Shown: positions 1 to 8,671 of the stretch, piece by piece
Layout of the letters: every line of letters starts with the position of its first letter
How positions within the stretch are numbered: the first letter of the stretch is position 1
Source: Candidatus Lustribacter telmatis
Lineage (GTDB): Bacteria > Vulcanimicrobiota > Vulcanimicrobiia > Vulcanimicrobiales > Vulcanimicrobiaceae
Assembly (NCBI GenBank): GCA_003164045.1
Contig: PLRU01000051.1
Location: forward strand, 145,093-184,764
DNA length: 39,672 bases
Direction: 5' to 3'
The notes under the pieces: model-generated
Database searches by the model: none
What the model saw: the letters and a program-made list of their open reading frames with translations, nothing else
Told to the model about the DNA's origin: nothing
Translations under genes and position numbers: made by a program

Positions 1-518
1 CGTTTTGCGATCGCCGTTCGCCAGTCGGCGATCGGAACGAAGCCCGGCAAATCGCTCACGGCAGACTCGAGGTCGCGCCAAATATCGTCTTCCGGGCGAT
101 CGAGGTCGACCTCGACGCGCAACGGCTGGGCAACGTACCATGGCGTGTCGATGTACACTTCGAGCCGATTGCCTTCCGGGTCGGGGAAATAGATCGACAG
201 TGCGTTTCCGTGCGAAACCGGTGATATGGATTGCACGTCTTCTTCATCACGAAGCGTGACGAGCATCGCGCGCAATGCGCTCAGATCGGCTACCCGGAAC
301 GAAAGCTGATTGATCGGATTGAACTGCGGTTCTCGCGGCCGGCCGGCAACGAGGACGATCTGGTGATGCTCAGCCGGCGACGCGCTCAGGAACCGGATGT
401 CCGCGCCGTTGAGCACTCCGCGGTCGGTCTCAGTCAAGCCCAGCACGCGCTGGTAAAAGGACGCCATCAGCTCAAGGTCGCTCACGAAGATACCGGCGTG
501 ACTGAACGAAGCGGACAT
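1..518 (-). CDS. VOC-superfamily (glyoxalase/extradiol dioxygenase-like) protein, 3' end outside window
   Basis: The minus-strand reading frame opens at ATG 516-518 and runs off the left edge, so about 172 residues are visible and the C-terminus is missing. It reads MSASFSHAGIFVSDLELM at the start, the typical first beta strand and helix of a VOC domain, with the metal-ligand-type His at residue 7. The second half carries the FPDPEGNRLEVYIDTPW signature whose Glu is the usual last ligand. AGGAG at 527-531 lies 8 nt before the ATG and supports this start. The family binds a divalent metal and includes glyoxalases, resistance proteins and dioxygenases; the substrate cannot be told from sequence. 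It is divergent from the GNAT gene, with 53 nt between the starts. Confidence 0.85.
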   Translation of the reverse strand, partial: MSASFSHAGIFVSDLELMASFYQRVLGLTETDRGVLNGADIRFLSASPAEHHQIVLVAGRPREPQFNPINQLSFRVADLSALRAMLVTLRDEEDVQSISPVSHGNALSIYFPDPEGNRLEVYIDTPWYVAQPLRVEVDLDRPEDDIWRDLESAVSDLPGFVPIADWRTAIAK

Positions 519-571
519 CGATGCATCTCCTATACTACGCTGAAGGAAGCCTGTCACGATAGGGATGACTC

Positions 572-1087
572 GTGCAACCAGTGCTTATCGAAACGACTGA
601 CGACGATTTTGATTGGATGCTTGGAGGCGTCGGGACTTCAAGGCGTGGCCTTAGGCTACCGCCGGGCGGCGTCGACGCGAAGAACGTCCTCGGTCACGTG
701 CGCGCGATCGCGGCGTCTCTTCATGAACTCCAGGGCCACACCGATAATTGGATGATCGTTGTGGACGGCGAAGTCGTTGGGCTTTGCGGCTACAAACATA
801 CGCCCTCCAAAGATGGAGAGGTCGACATCGGTTACAGCATCGCGCCGAGCCGGCGCCGGCGCGGATTCGCCACGGCCGCCGTTGCGGCAATCCTACAGAG
901 ATCCGAAGCGGATTCGCGAGTCCGTTCGATCGTTGCTGAAACAGCGGTGGACAACCATGCATCCCAGAGCGTTCTTAAAAAGAACGGATTTGATTGTATC
1001 GGTAGTGGCGTCGACCCGGATGATGGAGAACCGATCTTGCGATGGAGCGTTAGTGTGGCTGGAACGTCCCGCGGCAATCTTGCGTGA
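572..1087 (+). CDS. GNAT-family N-acetyltransferase
   Basis: 171-residue protein starting at GTG 572, preceded by AGGGA about 6 nt upstream. The acetyl-CoA pyrophosphate-binding motif of the GNAT fold is seen as RRRRGFATAAVAAIL around residues 93-107, preceded by the beta-4 strand GEVDIGYSIAPS. The C-terminal part, ETAVDNHASQSVLKKNGF, matches the conserved motif B region (N-x-A-S-x-x-V-x-x-K-x-G-F) seen in RimJ/RimL-like acetyltransferases. The protein should transfer an acetyl group from acetyl-CoA to an amine in the cytoplasm; whether the acceptor is a protein N-terminus or a small molecule is not known. The gene stands alone, divergent from the VOC gene and convergent with the next one. 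Confidence 0.85.
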   Translation: MQPVLIETTDDDFDWMLGGVGTSRRGLRLPPGGVDAKNVLGHVRAIAASLHELQGHTDNWMIVVDGEVVGLCGYKHTPSKDGEVDIGYSIAPSRRRRGFATAAVAAILQRSEADSRVRSIVAETAVDNHASQSVLKKNGFDCIGSGVDPDDGEPILRWSVSVAGTSRGNLA

Positions 1088-1095
1088 TTTTCGCT

Positions 1096-1139
1096 GTCCC
1101 TCGACTACGTTCGCTGCGCGAGCTGCGCTCGGCATGACA
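1096..1139. repeat. Half copy of REP-like palindromic repeat
   Basis: The stretch from tgtccctcgacta to ctgcgctcggcatgacag closely matches the right arm of the full palindromic repeat at 35220-35336 (same CCCTCGACTACG and TGCGCTCGGCATGACA blocks). Only one arm is present here, so this is a decayed or solo half-element. It sits between two convergent genes, as REP elements usually do. Confidence 0.7.
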
Positions 1140-1207
1140 GTTGGGGGGGCAGGGTGCCTTCGATTATGCTGCGAGGGCGCGACGTGTTTCTGCTGTTAGT
1201 TCCGCGG

Positions 1208-2155
1208 CTAGGTGCGGAGGGGTGGGTCTATTAGGTCTCGGGCTTCGAAGCGTTGGGGGATGATTTTGTATTTGGCGGCTACGTCGACGACGGGTTGAAT
1301 TTGGGCGGCATCTAGTTTTAGGCCGCAGGTCACGCGGGTCATTCCGGCTACGTCTTCTGCGCTGACGCCGGTGAATTTGGCGATCATGTCGACGGTTTCG
1401 GCGAGGTGCGTGTTGGTGTAGGCCGACGCTTCTGCAACGGCACGAGCGAAACGCGCGACGACGTCCGCGTTTTTGGAAGCGTAGTCGGTCGTGCAAAAAT
1501 AGCCGGCCTGTAGATAGTATTTTCCGACCGACTCGCACGTCCAGGCGAAGACGCGCGCCCGCTTGGTGTTCAAGATCGCGGCTAGGGACGGGTTGGCGAG
1601 CGTCGCCGCATCGACGCGACCGGAGAGCAGCGCGGCAGACACCGATGCCGGTGCGAGTTCGAGATAGCGGACGCTATTTGAGTCGCCGCCGTGCTGGTCG
1701 ATCCAGTTCATCGTGGCGACCTGCAAGAACCCCTTGAGGCTCTGCACGGAAACGGTTTTGCCGCTAAGATCGCGCGCGGTCTTAATCGGCGAGTCGCTGC
1801 GCACCAGCGTTCCGGCGACCGGTGCTGCGGCGTTATACAGCGACGCCGGCGCTACTAACCTAAACGGAACGCCGCGCACGTAGCCGGCGATCAAACCCAA
1901 AAGACTCGCTTTGCCAATGTCGATCGAGCCGCCGGCAACCGCCGCGGATACACCGCCGCCGCTCGTGCTTGCGGTGAGAACGACATCGAGACCCGCGCGC
2001 CGGAAAATGCCGCTGCTTTGCCCATAGAGACACGCGACGCAATCTTCATCCGGCGATGTCGCCACCCGAATGGTCGTGAGGCTTTGCGCTCGCGCGAGCG
2101 CCGGCGTCAGCGCGACTGCACCCGTACTCGCGAGAAAACCGCGGCGAATCATCAT
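1208..2155 (-). CDS. ABC transporter substrate-binding protein, NitT/TauT (SsuA) type, orphan
   Basis: 315 residues, starting at the first of two tandem ATG codons. The N-terminus MMIRRGFLASTGAVALTPALARA is an export signal with a twin-arginine look (RRGFLAS), cut near residue 23. The mature part has the periplasmic-binding fold of nitrate/sulfonate/bicarbonate binders: a GQSSGIFRRAGLDV strand, AVAGGSIDIGKAS, and the DLSGKTVSVQSLKG loop near residue 130. It is clearly paralogous to the protein at 27140-28075 (shared pattern of a WIDxxGGDS motif, RYLEL/KYIEM, then a QPVVDVAAKY/QPVIDLAARY helix). No permease or ATPase is nearby. It is divergent from a VOC gene with only 54 nt between starts, suggesting shared control. 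The ligand is unknown. Confidence 0.85.
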   Translation of the reverse strand: MMIRRGFLASTGAVALTPALARAQSLTTIRVATSPDEDCVACLYGQSSGIFRRAGLDVVLTASTSGGGVSAAVAGGSIDIGKASLLGLIAGYVRGVPFRLVAPASLYNAAAPVAGTLVRSDSPIKTARDLSGKTVSVQSLKGFLQVATMNWIDQHGGDSNSVRYLELAPASVSAALLSGRVDAATLANPSLAAILNTKRARVFAWTCESVGKYYLQAGYFCTTDYASKNADVVARFARAVAEASAYTNTHLAETVDMIAKFTGVSAEDVAGMTRVTCGLKLDAAQIQPVVDVAAKYKIIPQRFEARDLIDPPLRT

Positions 2156-2209
2156 TGCGCGTTCGTCCGGCGCGAAAAGGAACTCCTCTCCGGCCGAGGC
2201 AATTTCGAG

Positions 2210-3037
2210 ATGTCCGTACGGGAGCTACCGGTGTTCACCAAGATCAATCACCTGGCGATTATCAGCGAGAACTACACGACGTCGGCGAAGTTCTACGAAG
2301 TGATGTTCGGTATGCGCACGTCGCCCGGGACGCGTTCCGAACGCGCGATGACGGTCGGCGACGGCTATCTCGGACTCAACATCAATCCGCGCAGCACCGG
2401 ACGGCCCGCGCGGCTCGATCACTTCGGCGTTGAGGTTGACGACGTAGAACGCGTGTACGCCGCCCTGCGCGAGCGGTATCCCGCGATCAGTTTGCTCAAA
2501 CGTCCGTCGAATCGTCCCTTCGCCGGAATCACCGCGCACGACCCCGACGGCAACGTGTTCGATCTCTCGCAAAAAGACATGAGCAATCGCGCGGGCGTCT
2601 ACGCCGAAGCGCCGAGCGAGACGCACGTGCGGCACGTCGATCACTTCACCGTGCGCAGCATCCGTCCGCACGAGCTGGCGACGTTTTATCGCGACATGCT
2701 CGAACTTGAGAAGGTCCCCGCCGCCGCAGGCGATCCGAGCCACTATCTCACCGACGGTCGCGTCACGCTCGTCATCTCGCCGTGGAACATCGCCGACTAC
2801 GCCGGTACGAGCATCACCGCGCCGTGTATCGATCACATCGGTTTCAGGGTAGGCGACGTCGGCGAGTTCCTCGCGCACGTCGAGCGGCTTGCATCGGAAA
2901 ACCGGCAGATCGCTCCCTATCCGGTCGGCAGCGGCCCCGAGGGACGCGCGCGCCTCGAACTCGCCGGACGCCACTGCCGGCTTTGCACGAACTACATCGC
3001 CGATACCGATACGGTCTTACTCGGCTTGCGGCCTTAG
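2210..3037 (+). CDS. Two-domain VOC (type I extradiol dioxygenase-like) protein
   Basis: 275 residues from ATG 2210, with GAGG about 11 nt upstream; the open frame runs further upstream but that part overlaps the divergent gene and has no VOC character. Two VOC modules are visible: residues 10-122 (KINHLAIISEN, His14; RLDHFGVEVDDVE, His71; HDPDGNVFDLSQ) and residues 140-270 (VRHVDHFTVRS, His145; CIDHIGFRVGDV, His209). The usual final glutamate of each metal site is not obvious: Asp118 stands in the first domain and the second has an HCRLCTNYI stretch instead. It could be a ring-cleavage dioxygenase or a relative that has lost activity. Its pairing with the divergent binding protein suggests it acts on the imported compound. 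Confidence 0.8.
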   Translation: MSVRELPVFTKINHLAIISENYTTSAKFYEVMFGMRTSPGTRSERAMTVGDGYLGLNINPRSTGRPARLDHFGVEVDDVERVYAALRERYPAISLLKRPSNRPFAGITAHDPDGNVFDLSQKDMSNRAGVYAEAPSETHVRHVDHFTVRSIRPHELATFYRDMLELEKVPAAAGDPSHYLTDGRVTLVISPWNIADYAGTSITAPCIDHIGFRVGDVGEFLAHVERLASENRQIAPYPVGSGPEGRARLELAGRHCRLCTNYIADTDTVLLGLRP

Positions 3038-3772
3038 CGCGCTAGAGACTAGGCTGACCGTTCCGTTCGACACCGTTACGGTTACGGTTACGGTAGCGGT
3101 GTTATTGTTCGCGTCTTTGAACGTGACGTTGGCCGAGCCCGCAGCAAGTGCGGTTACGATGAACGTTGTCGCGCCCGACGCCGGTGAGACGCTTGCGACG
3201 GTGGCGTTATCGGATGCGGCGGTAAAGGTGCCGTTGTAGCTGGCTTCGCTTACAACGATGCCTTGCTGCTGCGCGACGGCGGTCAGCGCGATCGCGTCGG
3301 GCATCGTAACGATCGGCACAACGATCGGCGTCGGCGATGGTCCGGGCGAGAAGCCGCTGACTGTGACCGGCAGCACGGCGAAATGGCCGAGCGTATCGCT
3401 TACCGTGATCGATGTGCTGCCGTTGCCGGTGCCAACGACGGTGAACGTCACGGAATTTTCCGTGGCTGCCGCGGTGTGCGCGTCGGCCGAGCGATGTGTG
3501 GCACCGAAGACGCTTGCTACGCCGATGATAGCAATCGCGGGGTTTGCCGTGGTCGCCGTAAAGGCGCCCGTATATCCCGCTTCAGCAACGGAAAATTGTC
3601 CCGGCGCCGGTTGCACGATCGTCAACGTCGTCGCGCCGCCCGGGAGCGTGATGACAAGTCCGCCGCCCGTATCAATGCGCTGCGTCGAGTATCCACCGCC
3701 GCCGCACGCTGCGAGGACGCAGGCGAACACCGCTGCGAACGATATGCCGATAAGTGCCGTGCGTTGAATCAT
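3017..3772 (-). CDS. Lipoprotein with tandem Ig-like (BIG-type) repeats
   Basis: 251 residues from ATG 3770-3772; a longer open frame exists upstream but this start gives a clean lipoprotein signal, MIQRTALIGISFAAVFACVL followed by AACGGGG, with the lipobox cysteine near residue 23. After it come at least two similar repeats of about 95 residues; compare QFSVAEAGYTGAFTATTANP with GIVVSEASYNGTFTAASDN, each followed by a Thr/Val-rich beta strand set (STSITVSDTLG, SANVTFKDANNN). This is the look of bacterial Ig-like domains on surface proteins. Its 3' end overlaps that of the convergent VOC gene by 21 bp. It is divergent from the propeller lipoprotein at 3853, with 80 nt between starts. Function unknown, probably surface or adhesive. 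Confidence 0.75.
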   Translation of the reverse strand: MIQRTALIGISFAAVFACVLAACGGGGYSTQRIDTGGGLVITLPGGATTLTIVQPAPGQFSVAEAGYTGAFTATTANPAIAIIGVASVFGATHRSADAHTAAATENSVTFTVVGTGNGSTSITVSDTLGHFAVLPVTVSGFSPGPSPTPIVVPIVTMPDAIALTAVAQQQGIVVSEASYNGTFTAASDNATVASVSPASGATTFIVTALAAGSANVTFKDANNNTATVTVTVTVSNGTVSLVSSALRPQAE

Positions 3773-3852
3773 TGCCGGACTCTGCTTCCGCAATAGCGCG
3801 GCGCCGCCCCGCAGAAACAGGGGCCGTCCGCCGCTCGCGGCAACAGAATGGC

Positions 3853-5910
3853 ATGCGCGCCGCACTTACCACGCTAGCGATCCTCGTCGCCGTTTCCGCG
3901 ACCGCCTGCGGCGGGGGCGGTAAGAGCGCTCCATCGCTGCCGGTTTCGCCGGCGACGCCGGCAGGCGGCAACACCGCTAGCGCCAGCATCAAGCTTGTGA
4001 TTCCGAACGCGGGCACGACGGCGAGTGCCGCGCGGAAGCCGGCGTTCGTCTCACCGGGCACCAACGGCGCGGCAGTGACGACGTACGCACACAGCGACAC
4101 CCAGCATCAATCACCGCTTGCGACCACGCTCACTGACGTTTCGAGCGGCAGCGGCGCATGCACCGCCGGCGCCGGTTCGCGCACGTGTACGATTTCGATC
4201 ACGGCACCGGCCGGCAGCGACGACTTTGCATTCGTACTCTACGACATGGCGCCCGTGAACGGCGCGATCCCCGCGGCCGCACATATCCTCGGCACGGCAG
4301 GCGTCACGCAAACGATCGCCGTTTCCACCACCAACACGATCAACGCCGCGATCAACGGCGTGATCGTCGGATTGAGCGGCCAAGCTGCACTCGTGCCGCT
4401 CGCCGCCGACGGCACCGCGCACGCGGTCGGCCTCACCATTGCACCGACAGATTTTGGAAATAACGCAATCGTCGCCGGTACATCCAACGCGCCGTTCGCA
4501 AACCCGATCACCGTCACGCTCACGGAAAGCGGGGGCACCGGGAACGCAGCCTTGCAACTCAACGGCGGCGCGAGCGCAACACAAGTCGTGGTGAGCAAAG
4601 CCACCGACACCGTGCAAGTCGTCTACAACGGACAAGGATCACCCGGCTATCAGGCCGGGGTTGCGCTGACCGCACCGCCGGCCGCCGGAAGTTCCGGCGC
4701 AACGGAAAATGCCGTGATCAAGCCCGTGCTCTTCGTGTCGAACCCAACCGTGTTCTACGCCGCGGCGCCCGCGCAAGTCAAAACGTATCCGCAGGGCCGC
4801 CACGTGCTGTTGATCAGCGAACCATCAGCAGCGGCCGGCACGACTTACAGCGCCACGCCGAGCGGCTGCACGAATATCCTCACGCCCGGCACCGTTGTCG
4901 GCAGCGGCACGAACGCGAGCCTGCTCGTCGTCGGCGGAACCGCCATTTCGACCAGCGGCTGCAAGCTCGCGATCAGCGACGGCACCACGACCTTCAACAT
5001 CGCCGTTTCCAACACGCTGCGAGCGTTCGGAACGCCCACGTTTCTCCACGAGTACGCAACCGGCTCGACCGAGCCGTTCAACATCGTAACGGGAGCCGAC
5101 GGCAACCTGTGGTTCAGCGAAGAAAGTACGACGGTGCCGTCGCTGAGCGTTATCAAACCCGATGGAACCGGTTACACCACGCACGCACTCAACGGCTTTG
5201 GGCGTGCGCAGGGCGTCTCGCTCGGCGGTGACGGAAACGTTTGGGTGGGTGACGGCAATACGAACCTCATCGCAAAGGTCACGACGGCCGGCGCCACGAC
5301 GACGTTTGCCTCACAAACCAGTCCGGCATTAAATTACAACGCGCCGGGCCTCGATGGTCTCACCTGGTTTGCCGAAGCCGACGGCAACCTGATCGGTAAC
5401 CTCTCGACCACCGGAACGCTGCACGAGATAACGGTTCCCAATGGCGGCCAGGCCGACGGCATCACGCTCGGGCCGGACGGCGCGATCTGGTTTGCCGATA
5501 CGCTCGAAAGCAAGATCGGCCGCGTCGCCGGCGGCACGGCCACCGAATTTGCCGCAACCACACCGATTCAGCCGCGCATCATGGCGGCCGGCGCAGACGG
5601 CGCCGTGTGGTTCACCGAAATCACCGACGTCGGCCGCATGTCGACGAGCGGCGTGCTGACCGAGTACCCGATGGGCGGCTCGGCGGCCGGATTCAACAAC
5701 CACATTATTCCCGGCCCCGACGGCGCGATGTGGTTCACCGATTGCGGTAACAGCGCGATCGGCCGCATCACGACCGACGGCAGCGGCACGGTGACTGAAT
5801 ACACGATCCCGACCACGAACGCCACACCCGTCGGCATCACCGTCGGACCCGACGGCAATCTCTGGTTCACTGAAGCCCTGCACGGTATTATCGGCGTCCT
5901 GCAGATCTAG
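3853..5910 (+). CDS. Large lipoprotein with seven-repeat Vgb/streptogramin-lyase-like propeller
   Basis: 685 residues from ATG 3853, chosen because it gives the lipoprotein signal MRAALTTLAILVAVSATAC and GGGG after the cysteine; the open frame continues upstream without meaning. The N-terminal ~400 residues are Ala/Gly/Thr-rich with beta-sandwich character and no known domain that I recognise. From about residue 400 there are seven repeats of the G-P/A-D-G-x-L/I-W-F-T/A-E/D type (for example TGADGNLWFSEE, GPDGAIWFAD, GPDGNLWFTE), matching a seven-bladed propeller like virginiamycin B lyase. Such propellers are often only binding platforms, so lyase activity is not implied. Likely anchored in the outer membrane or on the cell surface. 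The divergent Ig-like lipoprotein suggests a shared envelope role. Confidence 0.8.
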   Translation: MRAALTTLAILVAVSATACGGGGKSAPSLPVSPATPAGGNTASASIKLVIPNAGTTASAARKPAFVSPGTNGAAVTTYAHSDTQHQSPLATTLTDVSSGSGACTAGAGSRTCTISITAPAGSDDFAFVLYDMAPVNGAIPAAAHILGTAGVTQTIAVSTTNTINAAINGVIVGLSGQAALVPLAADGTAHAVGLTIAPTDFGNNAIVAGTSNAPFANPITVTLTESGGTGNAALQLNGGASATQVVVSKATDTVQVVYNGQGSPGYQAGVALTAPPAAGSSGATENAVIKPVLFVSNPTVFYAAAPAQVKTYPQGRHVLLISEPSAAAGTTYSATPSGCTNILTPGTVVGSGTNASLLVVGGTAISTSGCKLAISDGTTTFNIAVSNTLRAFGTPTFLHEYATGSTEPFNIVTGADGNLWFSEESTTVPSLSVIKPDGTGYTTHALNGFGRAQGVSLGGDGNVWVGDGNTNLIAKVTTAGATTTFASQTSPALNYNAPGLDGLTWFAEADGNLIGNLSTTGTLHEITVPNGGQADGITLGPDGAIWFADTLESKIGRVAGGTATEFAATTPIQPRIMAAGADGAVWFTEITDVGRMSTSGVLTEYPMGGSAAGFNNHIIPGPDGAMWFTDCGNSAIGRITTDGSGTVTEYTIPTTNATPVGITVGPDGNLWFTEALHGIIGVLQI

Positions 5911-5913
5911 CGG

Positions 5914-6597
5914 CTACTGCTCCGTTAAGTACGCGTACTGGTAGCGGGACTGCAGGTACGCGACCGTTCCGACGCCGGACGGAACGAGCATCACGTGCGG
6001 GAGCAGCGACTTCCGCAGCGCGCGCGCGACGTCGTCGGCCGACTGTCCCTTGGCTGCGCCGGCGTTCGCGATCTGACCAGCCTGTTGCACCAGCGCCGTG
6101 TTGCACGCAAAGAACAGCACGCCGCGCTTCTGCAGCGTTTCAATCGATGCGTCCTGATAAAAGCCGCGCGGATCGCTCGGATCGGCGAGCATCGATGTAC
6201 TATGTGCCGGCGCGAAAATATTAGCAGTTACGATCGCGCCGCTTGGATCGTGCACGCTGAACAGTTCGCCTAGCCGATACTCGGTCCACACGGCATTACC
6301 ATAGAGCAGCAGATTCGATTCGTTGCGCGTGACGAAGGCCGTCGCCAGCCGCGTCGCCGCGATGCCGAAGCCGAACTGCAAGCCGTTGAGCGAATTTTTC
6401 ACGCCGCCGAGAATCTGCGGATACAGTTTGCCCGCATCCCACACCTGACGCACCTCCGCGCTGCGCGACACGAGCTTGTTGAGCGCGGCAACGTCGAACT
6501 CGCCGGCCTTCTCGACCATGCCGATCGCATCGGCCTCGGCGGCCGAGAGCGCCGACGCGGCGACCAGCGACGCGCCGATAAAGACCGAACGCTGCAT
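5914..6597 (-). CDS. Exported DsrE/DsrF-like protein
   Basis: 227 residues. The start is ATG 6597, sharing one base with the TGA of the gene before it (TGATG). MQRSVFIGASLVAASALSAAEA is a signal peptide, so the protein is exported. The C-terminal half has the DsrE-family pattern: LQKRGVLFFACNTAL with a single Cys165 in the position of the conserved DsrE cysteine, then LLPHVMLVPSGVGTVAYLQ and a terminal YAYL motif. The family carries sulfur on a cysteine or serves as a structural relative without sulfur chemistry. As the last gene of an operon with a luciferase-like monooxygenase and a sulfonate-type binding protein, a role in organosulfur handling is plausible but inferred. Convergent with the propeller gene, with a 3-nt gap. 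Confidence 0.65.
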   Translation of the reverse strand: MQRSVFIGASLVAASALSAAEADAIGMVEKAGEFDVAALNKLVSRSAEVRQVWDAGKLYPQILGGVKNSLNGLQFGFGIAATRLATAFVTRNESNLLLYGNAVWTEYRLGELFSVHDPSGAIVTANIFAPAHSTSMLADPSDPRGFYQDASIETLQKRGVLFFACNTALVQQAGQIANAGAAKGQSADDVARALRKSLLPHVMLVPSGVGTVAYLQSRYQYAYLTEQ

Positions 6598-7613
6598 CAC
6601 GGCTTGACGCGCAGCGTCTTGCGCGCGGCATCGGCAAACGACGCATCGATCAAACCGCTCACCGGCGCGGATTTGGTAATGAGGCCTTCGTTCAACCAGA
6701 GCGCCTGCGTGCGCTCGACGGAATCGGTGGAAATTGCCGCCAAGCCGCCCGGATACCCGGGACCCGGGATCTGCGCGACCACATCGCGTGGCATTTCGGT
6801 CCACTTGACGACCTCGTCGATCAACTCCGGCGTCCATTTTCCGTTCGCTTGCCCGACGTACGTGCAGGCCTCCGTGTACGCGAGAATAAAGCGCGCCACC
6901 ACGTCGCGATGCTGTGCGGCGAACGTCGCCGAGGTCGCAATATAACTCGCTTGGTACCACGGCGCGATCTCGCGCGATGATAGCCACTTGTGGCCCAGGC
7001 CTTGCGACTCGATCAAAGTCGCCGCCGGTTCGACCACCGCGACGGCATCCAAGGCTTTGTTCTTCAACACCGCGACCCAATCGAGGGGACTGTGCACGCG
7101 GGCGCTCATCTTGACGTCGGCCACCGTCATCCCACCGCGAAACACGGCCTCTTTCGTGATGAAATCGATCGGCGAACCGACGGCGCCGTTGTCGAGTTCC
7201 TTGCCGCGCAGATCGCCGAACGACCGGATCGCTTTCGCATCCCACACGTCTTGGCGCACGACGAGCCACATACCGTCGTTCCAACCCACATCCGGGCTAT
7301 CGATCGGCGCGATGATGCGCAGTCCGAAACCTTCGAAATATTGGTTGAAGAACGCCGGCGTCAGAATCGCCGGTGCGATGTCGATGTCGCCGCGCGCCAT
7401 CATCGGCAAGAGCGTGCTGTCCGACTGCTTCGTTTTGGTAATCCGCACGTCGAGGTGCTGTTCGGCGAAATAGCCTTTATCGACCGCAACGAACAGCGGC
7501 AACGCGCCGAGATTCGGGCTGAGTGATAGCCGCACGACCTCGTCGGCAAACGCCGCAAGCGGCACGCACACCAGCGCAACGGCCAGCGCGAAGAGCGCGA
7601 GCGCGCGGCGCAT
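6597..7613 (-). CDS. ABC transporter substrate-binding protein, NitT/TauT (SsuA) type, orphan
   Basis: 338 residues; the start is ATG 7611-7613 because it overlaps the upstream stop (TGATG) and gives the Sec signal MRRALALFALAVALVCVPLAAFA. The mature protein has the expected layout: VVRLSLSPNLGALPLFVAVDKGYF, the MMARGDIDIAPA strand-helix, SFGDLRGKEL near residue 130, and a VEPAATLIESQGLG hinge. This is the binding component of importers for nitrate, sulfonate, taurine or thiamine-precursor-like ligands. No permease or ATPase gene is present. It is the third gene of a four-gene operon in which all neighbours overlap by one base, so it is made together with the monooxygenase. It is more distant from the two other binding proteins of this window than they are from each other. 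Confidence 0.85.
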   Translation of the reverse strand: MRRALALFALAVALVCVPLAAFADEVVRLSLSPNLGALPLFVAVDKGYFAEQHLDVRITKTKQSDSTLLPMMARGDIDIAPAILTPAFFNQYFEGFGLRIIAPIDSPDVGWNDGMWLVVRQDVWDAKAIRSFGDLRGKELDNGAVGSPIDFITKEAVFRGGMTVADVKMSARVHSPLDWVAVLKNKALDAVAVVEPAATLIESQGLGHKWLSSREIAPWYQASYIATSATFAAQHRDVVARFILAYTEACTYVGQANGKWTPELIDEVVKWTEMPRDVVAQIPGPGYPGGLAAISTDSVERTQALWLNEGLITKSAPVSGLIDASFADAARKTLRVKP

Positions 7614-8671
7614 CACGGCGTTACCGCGACGGCCGCGCCGAGTTGCGCGAGCCGCGGCGCCACCTCGCTCATGAATCGCTCGAGCGAACGAACGATCCAT
7701 CCCGGCGTACTCCAGTCTTTGCCCATAACGACGAGCAGCGTTCCAAAGCCGCCGATGCGTTCGTAGTGGTCTTTGAGCTTCTGGTACACCGTCTCGGCAT
7801 CACCGGCGATGAAGAGACCGCTCTCGAACGTCGAGTCGTACGTGATGTCCTCGACGCGCCCCCCGGCAGGCATGTAGCTCAGGAAGCGCTCGGGATTAAA
7901 TTTCTTCCAAAACTCGATCGCGGGTTCGACACCCGCTCGTAGCTCTTCACGCGCTGTCTGCACGTCATCGGCAACGTGGATGTGACGCGCCACCGTAATC
8001 ATCCCGCGGTCCTCGGGCCGCCCCGCCGCGCGGGCCGCATCGAGATACACGCGCACCTTTTTGCCGATCGACTCGGGGCCTTCGAATTGCCCGTACATCG
8101 ACGTCCATCCGCGCGCGCCGGCCATCTCCAGCATCGAGGTCTGACTCGTCGCGACGGAGATCGGGGGGTACGGCTGTTGATACGGCCGCGGCAGCGTGCG
8201 GATCGACGTTCCGTGCCAATGTTCGCCGTTCCACGCGAACGGTTCGGTCGCGGTCCAGCACTTCACGATCAACTCGATCGACTCGTTGACCATCGCGTGG
8301 CGCATGTCGTTAGTGAGCCCGCGTTGTTCCATGTTCTTGAAGAACGGGATGCCCGAACCGAAGCCAAACAAGTAGCGGCCGCGCAGCAGATGGTCGAGCA
8401 TCGCCGCGCCCGTGGCAACGTCGAGCGGATTGTAGAGCGGCAAGAGCCGCACGGCAACGCCCATCTTTATGCGGCTGGTCAAGCCCGAAGCCTTGGCGAT
8501 CAGCAGTTCGGCATTAGGCACGGCGTTCGAGGGCCCGCCGATATGCTCGCTGACCCAGGCTTCATCGTAGCCGAGACGGTCGGCGGCGACGATCTCCTCG
8601 AGGTCGAGATCGTAGATATCCGCGGCAATGCTGCGCTCGCGTAATCCGTTCGACCAGATCCCGAAACGCAT
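7613..8671 (-). CDS. LLM-class flavin-dependent (luciferase-like) monooxygenase
   Basis: 352 residues; ATG 8669-8671 overlaps the stop of the gene before (TGATG), and the sequence begins MRFGIWSNGLRERSIAADIY as expected for a TIM-barrel luciferase-like enzyme. Family marks are EIVAADRLGYDEAWVSEH near residues 27-44, the KMGVAVRLLPLYNPLDVATGAAMLDHLLRG region written in parts (RLLPLYNPLDVA, then AMLDHLLRGRYLFGFGSG), and the TRxTVARHIHVADD-like ITVARHIHVADD strand. The family uses reduced FMN or F420 and includes alkanesulfonate monooxygenase SsuD and nitrilotriacetate oxidases. No flavin reductase lies nearby. The neighbouring SsuA-like binding protein and DsrE-like protein make a sulfonate or related heteroatom compound a reasonable guess. 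Confidence 0.88.
   Translation of the reverse strand: MRFGIWSNGLRERSIAADIYDLDLEEIVAADRLGYDEAWVSEHIGGPSNAVPNAELLIAKASGLTSRIKMGVAVRLLPLYNPLDVATGAAMLDHLLRGRYLFGFGSGIPFFKNMEQRGLTNDMRHAMVNESIELIVKCWTATEPFAWNGEHWHGTSIRTLPRPYQQPYPPISVATSQTSMLEMAGARGWTSMYGQFEGPESIGKKVRVYLDAARAAGRPEDRGMITVARHIHVADDVQTAREELRAGVEPAIEFWKKFNPERFLSYMPAGGRVEDITYDSTFESGLFIAGDAETVYQKLKDHYERIGGFGTLLVVMGKDWSTPGWIVRSLERFMSEVAPRLAQLGAAVAVTP

Noticed and set aside
1140..1207. G-run and T-rich stretch after the half repeat as a possible terminator or small RNA
   Set aside because: No stem followed by a U tract could be built on either strand.
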